NCBI GenBank assembly: GCA_034440355.1 | Contig: JAWXBY010000184.1 | Location: 1 to 32,857, forward strand | Direction of reading: 5' to 3' | Length of the DNA stretch: 32,857 nucleotides | Source of the DNA: SZUA-430 sp034440355 | Lineage (GTDB): Bacteria; Pseudomonadota; Alphaproteobacteria; Micropepsales; Micropepsaceae | Part shown: piece by piece, positions 1-7,538 of the stretch | Layout: each line of letters starts with the position of its first letter | Numbering within the stretch: position 1 is the stretch's first letter | The notes under the pieces: model-generated | Database searches by the model: none | Seen by the model: the letters and a program-made list of their open reading frames with translations, nothing else | What the model was told of the DNA's origin: nothing | Position numbers and translations under genes: made by a program

Positions 1-691
1 CGGCGCGCGCGCCGCCTTCGATCGACATGTTGCACACCGTCATGCGGCCTTCCATCGAGAGTGCGCGGATGGCTTCGCCTGCGTATTCGATGACGTAGCC
101 GGTGCCGCCGGCGGTGCCGATCTTGCCGATGATGGCGAGGATGATGTCCTTCGCCGTGATGCCGGGGGCAAGTTTGCCGTCGACCGTCACGCGCATGTTC
201 TTCGAGTGGCGCGCCTGCAGCGTTTGCGTCGCGAGCACGTGTTCGACTTCGCTGGTGCCGATGCCGAAGGCGAGTGCGCCGAATGCGCCATGGGTTGCGG
301 TGTGGCTGTCGCCGCAGACGATGGTTTGGCCCGGCAGCGTCAGGCCTTGTTCGGGGCCGACGATGTGGACGATGCCTTGGCGGATGTCGTCCATCGCGAA
401 ATAGGTGACGCCGAATTCCTTCGCGTTGTTCTCCAAGGTCGCGACTTGGAGGGCGGATTCCGGATCGGCGATGCCGTGCGAACGGTCGGTCGTGGGGACG
501 TTGTGATCGGCGACCGCGGTCGTGAGTTCTGGGCGGCGGACCTTGCGGTGGGTGAGGCGCAGGCCTTCGAAGGCTTGCGGGCTGGTGACCTCGTGAACCA
601 GATGGCGGTCGATGTAGAGGACGCTCGCCTCGCCCGGTTCTTCGTGAACCAGGTGGGCGTCCCAGATTTTGTCGTAGAGGGTGGTGCTCAT
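1..691 (-). CDS. leuC: 3-isopropylmalate dehydratase large subunit LeuC (N-terminal part, cut by window edge)
   Basis: The enzyme isomerises 2-isopropylmalate to 3-isopropylmalate in leucine biosynthesis, together with the small subunit LeuD, in the cytoplasm. The reverse strand reads from an ATG at 691 through 230 codons with no stop before the window edge. The N-terminus MSTTLYDKIWDAHLV and the stretch VCGDSHTATHGAFGALAFGI (near residue 130-150) are diagnostic of the aconitase/LeuC family. Roughly half of the usual ~470 residues is present. The cysteines that hold the [4Fe-4S] cluster lie in the missing C-terminal half, so activity cannot be judged. It follows the PNPOx-like gene after 55 bp on the same strand; LeuD and LeuB are probably beyond the edge. 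Confidence 0.95.
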   Translation of the reverse strand, partial: MSTTLYDKIWDAHLVHEEPGEASVLYIDRHLVHEVTSPQAFEGLRLTHRKVRRPELTTAVADHNVPTTDRSHGIADPESALQVATLENNAKEFGVTYFAMDDIRQGIVHIVGPEQGLTLPGQTIVCGDSHTATHGAFGALAFGIGTSEVEHVLATQTLQARHSKNMRVTVDGKLAPGITAKDIILAIIGKIGTAGGTGYVIEYAGEAIRALSMEGRMTVCNMSIEGGARA

Positions 692-746
692 GGGTTTTAC
701 ATAGCGCGCGGGGCTTGCCGATAAAACGCCAAAATTCGGCGGAAAA

Positions 747-1685
747 TCAGTTGGCCTGCGCGAATTGAGGCGCTTGGCTCAGGAAATCCCACGAGAGGGA
801 AATCGCGTTGCGTAGGTAAACGCCCTCGTCGAGTTCGAACCGCACGAGTCGCTGGGCATCGCGCCAGCGCGGATCGCCCCGATTCCACTCCCACAGAATC
901 TCCGCGCGGCCCGTCAGTTGCACGACGTCGCTGCCGTCGAAGTCGACGAACAGCAGGCCGCAGCGCGGATCGGCGGCGATGTTGCCCAGCGTGTTGAAGA
1001 AGAAATTGCCGCGATAGTCGGGCCAGATCAGCGTGCGTGCGTCTTCGATCGCGACGAAGCCCGGGCGGCCGCCGCGATGCGAGATGTCGACGCCGTGCCG
1101 CCAATCGTTCGCGTCGCCGCCGGATTGGCTGGCGATGAAGAACGTGTCGGCCTTCGCGACGACCGCGCGTGCCGCGCCGATCAGCGTGGAAAGGCGCTCG
1201 GCTGGTGCGTCGGCGCGGTGGTCGCGAAAATGAAACTGCCGGGCTTGGATGTATTGCGGGCAATTGCCGAAACTCTGATCGACGTGGATGGCAAATCCGT
1301 CGCCGGTCATCTCGACGTGGCCGTTCACGCGATTGCGCCGGCGCGTGTGAAACTCGAGCCCCAACGCGCCGACAACGGCGCCGTCGCGCAAATTTACATT
1401 GAGCGGATCACCGGCGAGCGGGCGCGCGCCGACGTCGAGCCGCTTCGGGTCAGGTGAGTGCAAGAACCCGGGCAGGCCGATCAATACGGAGGCCCACGGC
1501 CGCCGCTGCGCGTCCGAACTGCCGACGAAGAAGGTCGGCAACTGCGTGAAGAACGTCCGATGCTGATCCGGCATGAAGCGGCGGATGGACATGCGCCCGG
1601 CGGCTTCGACCCGCTCGCGCACGCCGACGCGTTCCTGAATTTCACATTCGCCCGCGTGATAGGGCGAGTCCGCTTCGTTGCTCAT
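747..1685 (-). CDS. Pyridoxamine 5'-phosphate oxidase-like flavin-binding protein
   Basis: This 312-residue protein belongs to the PNPOx-like split-barrel superfamily, whose members bind FMN (some F420 or haem) and carry out redox reactions; the substrate here is unknown. The N-terminal third has the GxxDAQRRPWASVLIG-type strand pair. A GNCPQYIQAR motif lies near residue 140, typical of the long two-domain proteins of this family. The C-terminal split barrel (about residues 165-290) includes HRGGRPGFV and NFFFNTLGNI. It is twice the length of true PdxH and lacks clear PdxH features, so vitamin B6 synthesis is not implied. It lies 38 bp after xthA and 55 bp before leuC on the same strand, and could be co-transcribed with either. 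The start at 1685 is the first ATG of the frame; no strong ribosome-binding site is seen. Confidence 0.85.
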   Translation of the reverse strand: MSNEADSPYHAGECEIQERVGVRERVEAAGRMSIRRFMPDQHRTFFTQLPTFFVGSSDAQRRPWASVLIGLPGFLHSPDPKRLDVGARPLAGDPLNVNLRDGAVVGALGLEFHTRRRNRVNGHVEMTGDGFAIHVDQSFGNCPQYIQARQFHFRDHRADAPAERLSTLIGAARAVVAKADTFFIASQSGGDANDWRHGVDISHRGGRPGFVAIEDARTLIWPDYRGNFFFNTLGNIAADPRCGLLFVDFDGSDVVQLTGRAEILWEWNRGDPRWRDAQRLVRFELDEGVYLRNAISLSWDFLSQAPQFAQAN

Positions 1686-1723
1686 ACCCGGAATGTCGGC
1701 GCGTCGGCGAGGGGCTTCAAGGG

Positions 1724-2524
1724 TCAGTTCTCGATCTCAACCACGATGGGTACGTGGTCGGAGGGGCGTTTCCAGTCTCGCGCGTTCTTCAGGATTTCGT
1801 GTGAGCGCACGGAGCCCTTCATCGCCGGGCTGATCCACACGTGGTCTAGGCGGCGGCCGCGGTCGGATTTTTTCCAGTCTTGATTGCGGTAGCTCCACCA
1901 GCTGTAGATCTTTTGGTCCTTCGGCACGAGCGAGCGGGTGACGTCGATCCAGTCGTGCGCAGCGTAGCCGGCCATCATGCGTTCGGTCTCCGGCGGCGTG
2001 TGGCTGACCACGTTCAGAAGCTGCTTGTGACTCCAGACGTCGTGTTCGAACGGGGCGACGTTCAGATCGCCGACAACGACGCGGCGCGCCGAGCCCTTCG
2101 AGCGCATTTTCGAGAACATGCTCTCCATCTCGTCGAGGAATTGGAGTTTGTGCGCGAATTTCGGATTGGCCTTCGGGTCAGGAATGTCGCCGCCGGCGGG
2201 GACGTAGAAATTGTGCAGTTCGATATCGCCGGGCAGCGTCACGCACATGTGGCGGGCATCGCCCTTGGCGCAGAACTCGCGCGCGTCGGTTTTGGCGAAC
2301 GGCACGCGGCTTAGGACGGCGACGCCGTGGTAGCCCTTCTGGCCGTTGATCGCGACGTGCTCGAAGCCGAGCTTGCGGATCGCCTTATGCGGAAAGGACG
2401 AGTCCGCGACCTTCGTTTCCTGCAGGCAGAGGACGTCGATCTTCTGGTCGCGCACGAGTTTCGCCACGATCCCAAGTCGAATCCGGACCGAGTTGATATT
2501 CCAAGTTGCAATGCGAAGGGTCAT
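1724..2524 (-). CDS. xthA: Exodeoxyribonuclease III (AP endonuclease)
   Basis: XthA cleaves DNA 5' to abasic sites and removes 3'-blocking groups in base-excision repair; it also has 3'-5' exonuclease activity. The 266-residue product has the full endonuclease/exonuclease/phosphatase fold signature: the N-terminus RIATWNINSVR, metal-binding Glu in CLQETKV, YHGVAVLSR, catalytic VVVGDLNVAP (Asp and Asn), GRRLDHVWIS, and the terminal PSDHVPIV pair. Length and order match the family. It is the first gene after the small-RNA terminator on the minus strand, so it probably has its own promoter in 2525-2565. The neighbour at 4561 encodes endonuclease III, another base-excision enzyme, on the opposite strand. 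Confidence 0.96.
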   Translation of the reverse strand: MTLRIATWNINSVRIRLGIVAKLVRDQKIDVLCLQETKVADSSFPHKAIRKLGFEHVAINGQKGYHGVAVLSRVPFAKTDAREFCAKGDARHMCVTLPGDIELHNFYVPAGGDIPDPKANPKFAHKLQFLDEMESMFSKMRSKGSARRVVVGDLNVAPFEHDVWSHKQLLNVVSHTPPETERMMAGYAAHDWIDVTRSLVPKDQKIYSWWSYRNQDWKKSDRGRRLDHVWISPAMKGSVRSHEILKNARDWKRPSDHVPIVVEIEN

Positions 2525-2565
2525 GCGCGGAGGGCGGGAAGGAAGGGTTTAAGTGAGGGCCCAGA

Positions 2566-2718
2566 AATGAAAAGACCCTCGGCTGTGCGTCCAGCCGAGG
2601 GTCATAACGCGCTTTTACGCGCCACGCGTCAGGAGGGGATGTTCTGACGCTTCGATGGCCAGTTATTGGTCCCGCTAGCGGGGGGGGCAACGCGAAACCA
2701 ACGTGTTACCGACCATCT
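2566..2718 (-). ncRNA. Probable trans-acting small RNA, ~150 nt, four hairpins
   Basis: The 323-bp spacer between xthA and the aminotransferase holds no convincing protein gene, but on the minus strand it has a good promoter (2725-2753), a likely start near 2718, and a strong intrinsic terminator (2574-2603). The predicted transcript can fold in order. A 5' long hairpin pairs 2711-2717 with 2654-2660 and, inside it, 2697-2702 with 2665-2670; it is capped by the palindrome CCCGCTAGCGGG (2671-2682). The second hairpin has a perfect 7-bp stem (2644-2650 with 2626-2632) and the 11-nt loop AACAUCCCCUC. A small GC hairpin follows around 2608-2621, then the terminator hairpin. A pyrimidine loop complementary to Shine-Dalgarno sequences is a known trait of alphaproteobacterial sRNAs. 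I do not recognise the RNA. Alternatives are a 6S-like RNA (no closing end-to-end stem seen) or the 3' UTR of the aminotransferase. Confidence 0.6.
2570..2603 (-). terminator. Intrinsic terminator
   Basis: A perfect 12-bp stem, GACCCTCGGCTG paired with CAGCCGAGGGTC, closes a 6-nt loop (2586-2591). On the minus strand it is followed at once by TTTTCATTT. The plus strand has no T-run directly after the stem, so it works for minus-strand transcription: the small RNA at 2566-2718 and any read-through from the aminotransferase. It also insulates xthA. Confidence 0.85.
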
Positions 2719-2724
2719 GCAGAC

Positions 2725-2753
2725 ACTATATGCGTCGAAGACACAGTCGGCAA
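2725..2753 (-). promoter_or_regulatory. Sigma-70-type promoter for the small RNA
   Basis: On the minus strand TTGCCG (2748-2753) and TATAGT (2725-2730) are separated by exactly 17 bp. The -10 box is one base from consensus. The expected start is at A2718 or G2717, immediately at the foot of the first predicted hairpin. No good start codon with a ribosome-binding site follows, which favours a non-coding transcript. Confidence 0.6.
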
Positions 2754-2847
2754 CTTTTTTTTCGGGTCTTACGCATTGTTAATGACTATGGCTCTGGAGC
2801 CACATGGTTTTTACGATTCGTGGGGAACAAGACACGAGCCGATGCAA

Positions 2848-4236
2848 TCACCCTGTGGGTAACCCGAGGTCTTTCGCCGTCAGGTCGAAACAGCGCCGGG
2901 CAATTCGCACAATCTCATCAACCTCTTCACGTTTAACGATCATCGGCGGCGCCAATACCATCGTGTCGCGAATCGCACGCATGACGAGTCCGTTCGCGAA
3001 ACAGTGGTTACGGCATTGCGTCCCCACATCCATGTCGCGGTCGAAGAAGGTGCGATTGGTCTTGTCCTTCACCAGCTCGATCGCGCCCAAGAGACCCTTG
3101 CCCCGCACTTCGCCCACCAACGGGTGCGATTGCAGCTCGCGAATCTTCGCCTGGAAGTAGGGCCCGATGTCGTCGCGCACGCGGTCGACGAGTTTTTCCC
3201 GCTCGATGATCTCCAGATTCTTCAAAGACACCGCACAGGCGACCGGATGGCCCGACCAGGTGAAGCCGTGGACGAGTTCTTCGTTCGACGTCGCGATCGC
3301 ATCGCCCATCCGCGGCCCGAGGGCGACGGCCGAGATCGGCTGATAACCGGACGAGATGCCCTTGGCCAACGTCATAACGTCGGGGGCGATGCCGAAGGTC
3401 TGCGAGCCGAACCACTCGCCCGTGCGGCCGAAGCCGGTGATCACCTCGTCGATGTGAAGCAGCACGTCGTACTTGCGGCAAATCCGCTGAATCTCCGGCC
3501 AATAGCTGTCGGGCGGGAACATCAGGCCGCCGGCACCGTGAATGGGCTCGGCCGAGAACGACGCGACCCGATCGGGGCCGAGTTCGAGAATCTTCTCCTC
3601 CAGCTTGCGCGCGACCTCGAGGCCGTACTCGTTTGGGTCTTTGCCGCCGCCGAGACCGTACCAATAGACGGTCGGCACCTTCTCGAAGCCGGCCAACGGC
3701 AGATCGAATTGCGGATGCATCGGCGTCAGGCCGGATAGCGAGGCCGCCGCCATCGTGACCCCGTGATAGGCGTACTCGCGCGAGATGTGAATTTTCTTCT
3801 GCGGCTTCCCCTGCAGATTCCAGTAGTAGCGGATCAGTTTCAGCGCCGTGTCGTTCGCCTCGGAGCCTGAGTTCGCGAACACGATGCGGCTCAATCCCGC
3901 CGGCAGCAGGCTCGCGATCTTGGCGGCCAATTCCGTTGCGTACGGGTTCGTCGTCTGAAAGAACGAGTTGTAATAGGGCAGGGTCTTCATCGCCTCATAG
4001 GCGGCCTCGGCGAGTTCGGTTCGCCCGTATCCGACGTTCACGCACCAGAGGCCCGACATCCCGTCGATCAGTTTGTGGCCTTCGGAATCCCAAAGGTTGA
4101 TTCCGTCGGCCTTCACGATGACGCGCACGCCCTTCTTGTTCAGGGCGGCCGTGTCGGTGAAGGGGTGGACGTGGTGCAGGGCATCGATCTCCTGCCAATG
4201 CTTGGTCAGATTGTGCGTTGCGGCTTTGCTGGACAT
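2848..4236 (-). CDS. Class III PLP-dependent aminotransferase (putrescine/omega-amino acid:pyruvate type)
   Basis: The 462-residue protein transfers an amino group from an amine or omega-amino acid to a keto acid, probably pyruvate. It contains MSGLWCVNVGYGR (about residue 65-78), FFQTTNPYA, the phosphate-binding FANSGSEANDTALK, the PLP-ring Asp in LLHIDEVITGFGRTGEWFGS, the Schiff-base Lys in TLAKGISSGYQPISA, and HGFTWSGHPVACA. This pattern resembles SpuC-type putrescine-pyruvate and related taurine- or beta-alanine-pyruvate transaminases. Exact substrate cannot be read from the sequence, so no symbol is given. The open frame continues upstream to about 5280 but only by reading through a REP pair and antisense to nth. 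The ATG at 4236 fits the family N-terminus (NLTKHWQEIDALHHVHPFTD). The gene stands alone between REP elements and the sRNA. Confidence 0.92.
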   Translation of the reverse strand: MSSKAATHNLTKHWQEIDALHHVHPFTDTAALNKKGVRVIVKADGINLWDSEGHKLIDGMSGLWCVNVGYGRTELAEAAYEAMKTLPYYNSFFQTTNPYATELAAKIASLLPAGLSRIVFANSGSEANDTALKLIRYYWNLQGKPQKKIHISREYAYHGVTMAAASLSGLTPMHPQFDLPLAGFEKVPTVYWYGLGGGKDPNEYGLEVARKLEEKILELGPDRVASFSAEPIHGAGGLMFPPDSYWPEIQRICRKYDVLLHIDEVITGFGRTGEWFGSQTFGIAPDVMTLAKGISSGYQPISAVALGPRMGDAIATSNEELVHGFTWSGHPVACAVSLKNLEIIEREKLVDRVRDDIGPYFQAKIRELQSHPLVGEVRGKGLLGAIELVKDKTNRTFFDRDMDVGTQCRNHCFANGLVMRAIRDTMVLAPPMIVKREEVDEIVRIARRCFDLTAKDLGLPTG

Positions 4237-4407
4237 GAGAATGGGCTCTCGGTCGGAATGGCTTGGGAAAGGCGCGCGAGGAAGACGGGCAGCGTCAGGC
4301 CGCCGGCGGGTTGAACCCGATCCGCGCGCAGAGAATGAGCAGCTGGTCTTTGCAAGCCATGGGCGAACTGTACCAAAGCGCGGACAACCCCGCCACACCT
4401 CTACGCT

Positions 4408-4547
4408 CGTCATGGCCGGGCTCGACCCGGCCACCCAGTAGCCGCGCCTCGGCGCGGCCGTGAAACGCTTCGCTCGTCCGACAGAGCATCTCCAGCGCGC
4501 ACCGCGCGTGCGCGCACTGGGTGGCCGGGTCAAGCCCGGCCATGACG
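4408..4547. repeat. Pair of inverted REP-like palindromes
   Basis: Two 31-bp arms (4408-4438 and 4517-4547) are inverted copies that differ at one base. Each arm is itself a palindrome: GGCCGGG and CCCGGCC around a 5-bp centre. They begin with CGTCATGG, a sequence commonly seen in dispersed REP elements of alphaproteobacteria. The pair occupies most of the 324-bp spacer 4237-4560 between the divergent aminotransferase and nth genes and ends 13 bp before the nth frame. It may act as a bidirectional transcription barrier. No other feature was seen in this spacer. Confidence 0.85.
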
Positions 4548-4560
4548 AAGTGTATGGTGC

Positions 4561-5271
4561 TTGGCTTTCGACGCTAGCTTTGCCACTGATCGCGCGGTGT
4601 TGAAACGAGATAGAGCTGAGGCGATCTTCGCGCGTCTGGCGGCGGCTATGCCTGCGCCTAAGGGCGAGCTTGATCACGTCAATCCGTATACGTTGTTGGT
4701 CGCGGTGGTTCTGTCCGCGCAGGCGACGGACAAGGGCGTGAACCGCGCCACTGGGCCGCTGTTCAAGGTCGTGCAAACGCCGCAGCAGATGGTGAAGCTC
4801 GGCGAGGCGCGCCTTATCGACTACGTGAAATCGATCGGGCTCTACCGCAACAAGGCGAAGAACGTCATCGCTTTGTCGGAGGCGCTGATCGTGCATCACG
4901 GTGGTGTGGTCCCGCAGGATCGCGAGGCGCTGGAGGCGCTGCCCGGGGTCGGCCGCAAGACGGCGAATGTCGTGCTTAACATGGCCTTCGGCGTGCCGAC
5001 GATCGCCGTTGATACTCATGTCTTCCGCGTGGCGCAGCGGCTGGGGCTCGCCAAGGGCAAGACGCCGCGCGCCATCGAAGACCAGCTGATGAAGGTCGTG
5101 CCGGACAAATACATGCCGCACGCCCACCACTGGCTGATCCTGCACGGCCGCTACACTTGCATCGCCCGCAAGCCGAAATGCTACGATTGCGTGGTGGCGG
5201 ACGTCTGTCCGTACAAGCCGAAAACCAAAGCGCCCGACGAAGGCGCGAGCGCCAGGGGGGCGCGCCCATGA
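4561..5271 (+). CDS. nth: Endonuclease III (DNA glycosylase/AP lyase)
   Basis: Nth removes oxidised pyrimidines from DNA and nicks the abasic site. The product shows the helix-hairpin-helix LPGVGRKTANVVLN with the catalytic Lys, the catalytic Asp in VDTHVFRVAQRLG, and the four-cysteine [4Fe-4S] loop CIARKPKCYDCVVADVC (spacing C-X6-C-X2-C-X5-C). The N-terminal LLVAVVLSAQATD segment is also typical. The start is uncertain: TTG at 4561 opens the frame directly after the REP pair, but GTG at 4597 (VLKRDRAEAIF) gives a more usual family length and neither has a clear ribosome-binding site. The stop overlaps the start of the M28 peptidase by 4 bp (ATGA), so the two are translated together. Confidence 0.94.
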   Translation: MAFDASFATDRAVLKRDRAEAIFARLAAAMPAPKGELDHVNPYTLLVAVVLSAQATDKGVNRATGPLFKVVQTPQQMVKLGEARLIDYVKSIGLYRNKAKNVIALSEALIVHHGGVVPQDREALEALPGVGRKTANVVLNMAFGVPTIAVDTHVFRVAQRLGLAKGKTPRAIEDQLMKVVPDKYMPHAHHWLILHGRYTCIARKPKCYDCVVADVCPYKPKTKAPDEGASARGARP

Positions 5272-7538
5272 CCAACCCATTGCAACAATGGCTGACGCTG
5301 ATCGTCGTGGCCGCGCTGACCGTGATGCTGATGATCGCGTGGCAGACGCAGTTGATCGCGCCGTCGACGCCCGCCGGCACCGGCTTCGAACAAGCGCGCG
5401 CCTTCACGACGCTGAGCCGGCTGCTCGCCGAGGGCAAACCGCACGTCACAGGTTCGGCGGAGAACGCCGTCATCCGCGACCGCCTGGTCGAAGAGCTCAA
5501 GAGCTACGGCTATCAACCGGAAATCCAATCCGCCTTTCAATGCGCGCCGCCCGACCGCTTTCCCGGCTGCACGCAAGTCGAGAACGTCATCGCCGTCCAT
5601 AAGGGCACGGGCAGCGGCAAAGCCGTCCTCGTCACCGCGCACTACGACAGCGTTCCCGCGGCTCCCGGCGCGGCCGACGACGGGGCGGGCACGGCGGTCG
5701 TGCTGGAATTCGCGCGCGTATTGGCGGACCGGCAAACGAAGAACGACGTCGTCATCCTGATCACCGACGGCGAAGAGACCGGCCTGCGCGGCGCGATCGC
5801 CTTTGCGCAGCATCACCCGCTGATGAAAACGATCGGCGTTGTCGTCAACGTCGAAGCGCGCGGCGCGTCGGGCCCCTCGATGATGTTCGAAACGGGGCCG
5901 AACAACGCGGCCCTGATGGACCTGTTCGCGAAATCCGTCGCGCACCCGGTTGCGAACTCGCTGACCTACGAAATCTACAAACTCCTGCCCAACGACACGG
6001 ACTTCACGGTCTACAGCGAAAGCGGCCTCACCGGCTTCAACTTCGCCTTCTCGAACTCCGCCTCGCTCTATCACTCCGAGCGCGACAATCTCGAAAACCT
6101 CGACCGCAACACGCTGCAGCATCACGGCGACAATTTGTTTGCGGTGGCGATGGTCCTCGCCGACACCGATCTCGCAACCATCAAGGCAACATCCGAAGCC
6201 AGCTACTTCGACCTGTTCGGTAGGACGCTCGTCGTCTGGCCCGCTGCGATCAATCTGCCTATCGCGATCATCGCCCTTCTCGGCATCCTCGCGCTTATCG
6301 TCAGGCACCGCGACGCCTTCACGCTCGCGGGCACGGCCATCGCCGTCGCGGCCGTTGTCGCCACGCCGATCCTGCTCTTCGCCGCCGGCTGGCTCCTCTC
6401 GTATCCGCTCGGCATCTGGCCAGGCGTTCACCCGATCGATCACCCCGAACCCTGGCCCGCACGCATTGCACTTGCCGCAGCCGCGATCCTCGTTGCCTCT
6501 CTGATCGCGGCGGTCGCAAGCCGCATCGATACGCGCGCATTGTTGCTCGTGAACTGGCTGATCCTCGCAGCGCTCGGTGCGGCGCTCGCCCACTTCATCA
6601 CCGGCGCCGCGTTCCTGATGATCTGGCCCGCGCTCATATTCGGGATCGTTGCGTGGATCGAAACCGTCACACGCGGTAGCAACCTGAAGATCGCGGCCGG
6701 CGTCGGCTTCGCGCTTACCGCGTTCATGTGGTTGCCCTATCTGCTCGCGCTCGAACTCGTCCTCGGCTTCAACCTCAGCCAGTACAAGATCCTGGTCCTG
6801 ACGCCGTTCGTCCTCGCGCTCGTGCCGGTACTCGCACCCACGCGTTGGCTCCCATCCGCAGCACTGCTGATCGCAAGCGCCGCCGCCGCAGCGATCGCGA
6901 GCCAAACGCCCGCCTATGCGCACAACCACCCGCGTGGCCTCAACATCACCTACCTCGACGATCGTTCGGCGACGCCGCGCTGGTTCGTGGGCTGGCTCGG
7001 CGCTCCCGACGACGCATATCTCAGCGCCAACGGCTTTCCGGCGACGGACGCGCCCTATCGGCAATTCGGCCTGATCGACGCGCAGGGCCGCTTCAAACCG
7101 GCGGCCGATCTTCAGCTCGCGCCGCCCACGTTCACGCTGGCGTCGGTCGAACCGGCCGGCGCGTCGAAGATCATCAAGGGCACGATCCACGGCGGTCGCG
7201 GCGGCCTGCAACTCGGCTTCGGCTTCGCCCCCGATTCCGGCGTGCGCATGATCAAGGTCGACGGCCAACTCGTCGCCGACGAAAAGCGCATGATCAGCAA
7301 GGACCCGGTGGTCGTCCGCATCTCCGGCGTGGGCGAGCGCGGCGCGCAGATCGAACTCACGGCCGACGCCGCCGCCAACCCCGCGCTCACACTGATCGAA
7401 CGCTCAAGCCTGCCCGACGACAGCGCGGAGGCAAACGCACTCCTCGCCTCGCGCCCGAAAGACGCGGCGCCCGTTCACAGCGGCAACAATGCCGTCGTGG
7501 TTGTCACGATGAAAGATTGGATCGCTCCGAAACCTTAG
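5268..7538 (+). CDS. Membrane-anchored M28 family zinc metallopeptidase
   Basis: The 756-residue protein is a predicted aminopeptidase-type enzyme with two catalytic zinc ions. An N-terminal hydrophobic segment (about residues 9-32) anchors or exports it. The M28 domain follows: TAHYDSVPAAPGAADDGAG supplies the first His and Asp ligands, TDGEETGLRG the catalytic Glu pair, VNVEARG an acidic ligand, and LYHSERDNLENLD the last His. About residues 320-560 carry a set of hydrophobic membrane segments, and a soluble, beta-rich C-terminus (about 570-756) ends the protein. The layout resembles endoplasmic-reticulum metallopeptidase 1-like proteins of eukaryotes and their bacterial relatives. The substrate is unknown. 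The ATG at 5268 overlaps the nth stop; an upstream in-frame extension is only the nth sequence read in another frame. Confidence 0.88.
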   Translation: MTNPLQQWLTLIVVAALTVMLMIAWQTQLIAPSTPAGTGFEQARAFTTLSRLLAEGKPHVTGSAENAVIRDRLVEELKSYGYQPEIQSAFQCAPPDRFPGCTQVENVIAVHKGTGSGKAVLVTAHYDSVPAAPGAADDGAGTAVVLEFARVLADRQTKNDVVILITDGEETGLRGAIAFAQHHPLMKTIGVVVNVEARGASGPSMMFETGPNNAALMDLFAKSVAHPVANSLTYEIYKLLPNDTDFTVYSESGLTGFNFAFSNSASLYHSERDNLENLDRNTLQHHGDNLFAVAMVLADTDLATIKATSEASYFDLFGRTLVVWPAAINLPIAIIALLGILALIVRHRDAFTLAGTAIAVAAVVATPILLFAAGWLLSYPLGIWPGVHPIDHPEPWPARIALAAAAILVASLIAAVASRIDTRALLLVNWLILAALGAALAHFITGAAFLMIWPALIFGIVAWIETVTRGSNLKIAAGVGFALTAFMWLPYLLALELVLGFNLSQYKILVLTPFVLALVPVLAPTRWLPSAALLIASAAAAAIASQTPAYAHNHPRGLNITYLDDRSATPRWFVGWLGAPDDAYLSANGFPATDAPYRQFGLIDAQGRFKPAADLQLAPPTFTLASVEPAGASKIIKGTIHGGRGGLQLGFGFAPDSGVRMIKVDGQLVADEKRMISKDPVVVRISGVGERGAQIELTADAAANPALTLIERSSLPDDSAEANALLASRPKDAAPVHSGNNAVVVVTMKDWIAPKP

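Noticed and set aside
692..746. Leucine attenuator before leuC
   Set aside because: The spacer is 55 bp, with no Leu-codon leader peptide and no terminator hairpin.
2566..2718. 6S RNA
   Set aside because: Size fits, but the 5' and 3' ends do not pair to form the closing stem and no open central bubble is evident. The separate hairpin series fits a regulatory sRNA better.
4237..5280. N-terminal extension of the aminotransferase to 810 residues
   Set aside because: The extension reads through a REP pair and antisense to nth. The ATG at 4236 gives the family N-terminus.
5181..7268. 695-codon open frame on the minus strand opposite the M28 peptidase
   Set aside because: Low-complexity Arg/Asp/Glu-rich product with no recognisable domain, fully antisense to a gene with clear catalytic motifs; typical shadow frame in GC-rich DNA.
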